Assembly: GCA_050480705.1 (NCBI GenBank)
Contig: JBJHAX010000046.1
Location: forward strand, 1-16,353
Direction: 5' to 3'
Length of the DNA stretch: 16,353 nt
DNA from: JBJHAX01 sp050480705
GTDB taxonomy: Bacteria; Actinomycetota; Nitriliruptoria; Nitriliruptorales; Nitriliruptoraceae
Shown: one piece after another, positions 13,605-16,353 of the stretch
Layout of the letters: the number at the start of each line of letters is the position of its first letter
Numbering within the stretch: the stretch's first letter is position 1
Translations under genes and position numbers: made by a program
Notes under the pieces: model-generated
Database searches by the model: none
Told to the model about the DNA's origin: nothing
Seen by the model: only the letters and a program-made list of their open reading frames with translations

Positions 13605-14993
13605 TCAGGAATCGAAGCCGATGCCGAATCGGTCGAGCAGGCGCAACCACGGCCCGAACCGGCCGTCACGGCGGTCCGCACGTTGGATCGCGCGTCGTGT
13701 CACCGTCACGCCGAGCCAACGAAGCGGCTCGGGCGGGATGGGGAACGGGTGGGTCGAGGTCAGCTGGAGATCGAGCAGCGCCGAGTCGGGTGCGAGCAAT
13801 CGGTCGCGCAGCACCTGCGCGGCGAACCTGGTTGCGGCCACCCCCAGCCCCGTGTAGCCCAGCGCATAGATCGCGCGGCCGCCGAGCATGTCGCCGAAGG
13901 TGACGGTGAAGCGGGTCGTGGTCGCGATCGCACCGCCCCAGCGCCGCTCGATCACCACGTCGGAGAGCTGGGGGAAGGTGTCGCGGAAGTGACGCTCGAG
14001 CATTGCGTGGGTGGCGGGGCGCTGGTCGTGGCGTGGACCCACACCGTTGCCGAAGTTGTAGATGGCGTCGTAGCCGCCCCACAGGATGCGATCGTCGTGG
14101 GTCAGGCGGTAGTAGTGGAACTGGTTGCCGGCATCGGCGACGCCCTGCCGCCCCTGCCAGCCGATTCGGGCGAGCTGTTCGGCGGTGAGCGGCGCGGTCA
14201 TCAACACGTAGTCGTGCACCGGCACGTAGTGCCGGGCCGTGCGCTTCATCAGCAGATGGGTGGTGGCGTTGGTCGCGAGCACGGCGCGTTCGGCGACCAC
14301 GTCGGCGTCGGCGCAGCGGACACGCACGCCCGTGGGGTGGCGTTCGAGGGCGCTCACCGGACTGTGTTCGTGCACGAGCACTCCGTGCGCCTCGGCGGCG
14401 TCGGCGAGTCCCCTGACGAGCGCGCCCGGTTCCACCGTCGCACCGTCGTCGGGACGGTGCAGTCCCCCGAGGTAGGTCGGCGAGTCGAGCAGCGCCCGGG
14501 TCGCGGGCGCATCGAGCAGTTCCGCGGTCGTTCCGGCGGCGCGGTGCAGCGACGCGGCCTCCTCCAACTCGCCCAGGTGCCAGGGGGCGGTGGCCACCTC
14601 GAGCACGCCGACCTCGTGCAGGTGGCAGTCGATCCCGAACTGTGCGACGTCGTCGAGCAGTTCCCGGTAGTTGGCTGCACCGAGCCGGGTGAGTTCCTGG
14701 ATCTCGTCGGGGAAGTGCTTGACGCCGTTGGCGATGCCGTGGGTGAGGGAGGGGTCCACGAATCCGCCGTTGCGGCCCGACGCGCCGTGGCCGACCTCGT
14801 GGGCTTCGAGCAGGATGATGCGCAGGGCGGGGTCATGGCGGGCGAGCGCCAGTGCGGTCCACAGTCCGGTGAAGCCGCCGCCGATGATGACGACGTCGGC
14901 ACGCGCACTGCCTCGCAGCGCCGGGCGGGGTGGCGGCGGATCGTCCAGCCACGGGCTCGGATGCGCACTCGACGCGGTGCCGGCGATGCTCAC
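13605..14993 (-). CDS. FAD-dependent amino acid/amine oxidoreductase (DAO family, PuuB-like)
   Basis: This 462-residue flavoprotein has an N-terminal Rossmann motif VVIIGGGFTGLWTALALAR (34-52) ending in the ribose-binding acidic residue of LLEA (E63). ASGRNGGF (71-78) is typical of DAO-family enzymes such as gamma-glutamylputrescine oxidase. A C-terminal FAD-contact stretch, YALGYTGLGVAATRFAAQVL (376-395), closes the fold. The family oxidises a C-N bond to an imine, which hydrolyses to an aldehyde or keto product, passing electrons to oxygen or another acceptor. The GTG at 14993 overlaps the alanine dehydrogenase stop as GTGA. No gamma-glutamylputrescine synthetase gene is visible, so the canonical Puu pathway cannot be assumed. 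Substrate is unproven; an imported amine or its derivative is the context-based guess. Confidence 0.88.
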   Translation of the reverse strand: MSIAGTASSAHPSPWLDDPPPPRPALRGSARADVVIIGGGFTGLWTALALARHDPALRIILLEAHEVGHGASGRNGGFVDPSLTHGIANGVKHFPDEIQELTRLGAANYRELLDDVAQFGIDCHLHEVGVLEVATAPWHLGELEEAASLHRAAGTTAELLDAPATRALLDSPTYLGGLHRPDDGATVEPGALVRGLADAAEAHGVLVHEHSPVSALERHPTGVRVRCADADVVAERAVLATNATTHLLMKRTARHYVPVHDYVLMTAPLTAEQLARIGWQGRQGVADAGNQFHYYRLTHDDRILWGGYDAIYNFGNGVGPRHDQRPATHAMLERHFRDTFPQLSDVVIERRWGGAIATTTRFTVTFGDMLGGRAIYALGYTGLGVAATRFAAQVLRDRLLAPDSALLDLQLTSTHPFPIPPEPLRWLGVTVTRRAIQRADRRDGRFGPWLRLLDRFGIGFDS

Positions 14994-16099
14994 GGGTCGT
15001 TTCCGTCGACGGCAGCGGGCAGATCGGTGAAGGACGCGGCGACCTCGGGGTGGACGAGCCTGCCGCCGGCGACGTTGAGGGCCCCCGCCAGGCGCCGATG
15101 GCCGGGGTCCTCGAGCAGGCGCAGCAGGCGTGGTGCAACTGCCGCCGACAGCGCTGCGGACGCGGTACGGGGAAACTGGCCCGGGACGTTGGTGACGCAG
15201 TAATGCACGACGCCGTGGGCAAGGTAGGTCGGCTCCGACAGGCTGGTGGGGCGCGCAGATTCGATGCAGCCGCCCTGATCGATCGCGAGGTCGACGACGA
15301 CCGAGCCGGGCCGCATCCCCGCGACCATGTCTTCGGTGACCACGACCGGCGCGCGGGCGCCGGGTACGAGCGCGGCGCCCACAACGAGATCGGCGGCGGT
15401 CACGTGCGCGGCGACCAGCGCCGGTTCGCTGACCTGGGTGGCGTCGACGGTCCCATCGAGATGATGCTGATAGAGGCGCTGGAGATCGACGTCGATGCCG
15501 GTCGCGTGCGCCCCGAGGCCACGCGCGCCTCGAGCGGCCATCGTGCCTGCGACGCCGAGACCGATCACGACCGACTTCGCGGGCGGCACGCCGGCCGCGC
15601 CACCCATCAGGGTGCCGGAGCCGCCGTGCGCCGCGGACAGCAACGACGCACCGACGATCGCTGCGGCGCGCCCCGCGATCTCCGACATCGGCGCGAGCAG
15701 CGGCAGACTCACCCCGTCGGTGAGCGTCTCGTAGGCGTAGGCCCGGACACCGGATTCGAGCAGCGACTCGGTGAGTTCGCGTTCGGCAGCCAGGTGCAGG
15801 AAGGTGAACAGGGTCAGGTCGTCGCGGAAGAAGTGGAACTCCGCCGGCTGGGGCTCCTTGACCTTGACGACCACGTCGCCGGACCAGGCCTCGTCGGCGG
15901 TGCCGACGAGTTTGGCTCCCGCGGCTGCATAGTCGTCGTCGTTGAAGCCTGCACCGTCGCCGGCGCCGGACTCGACGACGACCGTGTGCCCGTGTTCGAC
16001 CAAGGTGTGCACCGCCGCAGGGGTGAGCGCGACGCGGCTCTCGCGGTCCTTGACCTCCCGCGGGATGCCGACGGTGCGTCGCCCTGCGGCCGTCATCAC
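14990..16099 (-). CDS. ald: Alanine dehydrogenase
   Basis: This 369-residue cytosolic enzyme interconverts L-alanine and pyruvate plus ammonium with NAD(H). Family marks are GIPREVKDRESRVALTP (11-27), the pyruvate-binding Lys in VVKVKEP (79-81), the catalytic His in FTFLHLA (H102), the Rossmann loop VIGLGVAGTMAA (178-189), D203/D205 in IDVDLQRL, the active-site Asp in DLAIDQGG (D274), and VTNVPGQFPRTAS (302-314). Length is normal for the family. Adjacent GTG (16099) and ATG (16096) codons could both start it; the GTG forms a GTGA overlap with the upstream aminotransferase stop. Next to two transaminases, its likely job is to turn alanine formed by pyruvate-dependent transamination back into pyruvate, releasing ammonium and NADH. 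Confidence 0.93.
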   Translation of the reverse strand: MMTAAGRRTVGIPREVKDRESRVALTPAAVHTLVEHGHTVVVESGAGDGAGFNDDDYAAAGAKLVGTADEAWSGDVVVKVKEPQPAEFHFFRDDLTLFTFLHLAAERELTESLLESGVRAYAYETLTDGVSLPLLAPMSEIAGRAAAIVGASLLSAAHGGSGTLMGGAAGVPPAKSVVIGLGVAGTMAARGARGLGAHATGIDVDLQRLYQHHLDGTVDATQVSEPALVAAHVTAADLVVGAALVPGARAPVVVTEDMVAGMRPGSVVVDLAIDQGGCIESARPTSLSEPTYLAHGVVHYCVTNVPGQFPRTASAALSAAVAPRLLRLLEDPGHRRLAGALNVAGGRLVHPEVAASFTDLPAAVDGNDP

Positions 16100-16353
16100 T
16101 CCGCCATTCGCTTCGCGGCTTCGGTGAGCACCTGCGCGAGGATCTCGAGCATCTCGCCCAGCTCATCGCGGGTTGCGATCAGCGGTGGTGACAGCTGCAC
16201 GACGGGTTCGTCGCGGTCGTCGGCGCGACAGATCAGGCCGAGCTCGAGCAGCCGGTTGGACAGGAAGCCGCGGAGCAGCCGTTCGGTCTCGTCGTCGTCG
16301 AAGCTGACCTTGCGGTCGCGGTCCTTGACCAGTTCGGTCGCCCAGAAGTAGCC
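16096..16353 (-). CDS. Class III aminotransferase, C-terminal fragment cut by window edge
   Basis: Eighty-five codons and a TGA stop are visible; the N-terminal part lies beyond position 16353. The frame reads GYFWATELVKDRDRK, then RLLELGLICRADDRDEPVVQLSPPLIAT, and ends KRMAE. The LICRADDRDEPVVQLSPPL portion is the C-terminal substrate/PLP-domain signature of class III (omega) transaminases, including taurine-pyruvate and related actinobacterial members. The stop overlaps the alanine dehydrogenase start (GTGA), so it is co-transcribed with it. It is not a pseudogene as far as can be seen; it is truncated only by the window. It differs clearly from the C-terminus of the aminotransferase at 12295-13596, so the two are not recent duplicates. 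Confidence 0.85.
   Translation of the reverse strand, partial: GYFWATELVKDRDRKVSFDDDETERLLRGFLSNRLLELGLICRADDRDEPVVQLSPPLIATRDELGEMLEILAQVLTEAAKRMAE

Noticed and set aside
13605..16166. Very long (853-codon) minus-strand frame spanning the FAD oxidoreductase and alanine dehydrogenase regions
   Set aside because: Only the part from 14993 down is the oxidoreductase. The upstream part is an out-of-frame, Arg-rich reading of alanine dehydrogenase, whose own frame carries all its catalytic motifs.
12295..16353. Canonical Puu (gamma-glutamylputrescine) pathway
   Set aside because: The oxidoreductase and transaminases fit loosely, but no gamma-glutamyl ligase or hydrolase is present in the window and the terminal enzyme is of the malonate-semialdehyde type.
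15000..16353. Taurine degradation operon (transaminase plus Ald)
   Set aside because: The Tpa-Ald pairing is suggestive, but there is no sulfoacetaldehyde acetyltransferase or taurine transporter, and the importer is polyamine-like. It is kept only as an alternative role for the partial transaminase.

Overview
The window is GC-rich throughout, with strong G/C third-position bias, frequent GTG starts and 4-base start/stop overlaps. These features fit a high-GC actinobacterium. The lineage cannot be fixed from sequence alone; an acidimicrobial or similar free-living heterotroph is only a guess. Coding density is high. All complete genes look intact, and no rRNA, tRNA, CRISPR array, phage gene or insertion sequence was recognised.

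Layout, left to right. Positions 1-320 hold no gene I can support, but they contain very GC-rich tandem hairpins at about 63-103. A lone plus-strand aldo/keto reductase follows (321-1145). It converges on a minus-strand molybdate operon, and a small inverted repeat between them (1159-1187) may act as a shared terminator. The molybdate operon reads right to left: an XRE-type helix-turn-helix regulator fused to a periplasmic-binding-protein-like sensor domain (3939-4946), then modA (3118-3942), modB (2300-3121) and modC (1206-2303). Each junction is a 4-base GTGA or ATGA overlap. Just upstream is a compact promoter: TTGCCA, 18 bases, TAGTTT, then 6 bases to the ATG, which suggests a leaderless transcript. 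It is covered by a perfect 11-base inverted repeat that is probably the operator.

From 5011 to the right edge all genes lie on the minus strand and are tightly packed, so this is probably one long catabolic operon read right to left. In transcription order it encodes: a class III aminotransferase (C-terminal end only, cut by the window edge), alanine dehydrogenase, a FAD-dependent DAO-family oxidoreductase, a second class III aminotransferase, a polyamine-type ABC importer (potA, potB, potC, potD), a CoA-acylating (methyl)malonate-semialdehyde dehydrogenase, and an NAD(P)-type aldehyde dehydrogenase. GC-rich hairpins lie between potC and potD and between potD and the malonate-semialdehyde dehydrogenase gene. 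They may set different transcript levels inside the operon.

Reading the genes together (inference): a di- or polyamine-like compound is imported. Its amino groups are removed by transamination and/or FAD-dependent oxidation, the aldehydes are oxidised, and the final semialdehyde becomes an acyl-CoA. Alanine dehydrogenase would return alanine to pyruvate if pyruvate is the amino acceptor. The final enzyme points to a C3 semialdehyde (malonate or methylmalonate), so the substrate may yield beta-alanine or 3-aminoisobutyrate, for example 1,3-diaminopropane or spermidine, rather than GABA. The genes belong to known families; the possibly undescribed parts are this combination and the architecture of the mod promoter.
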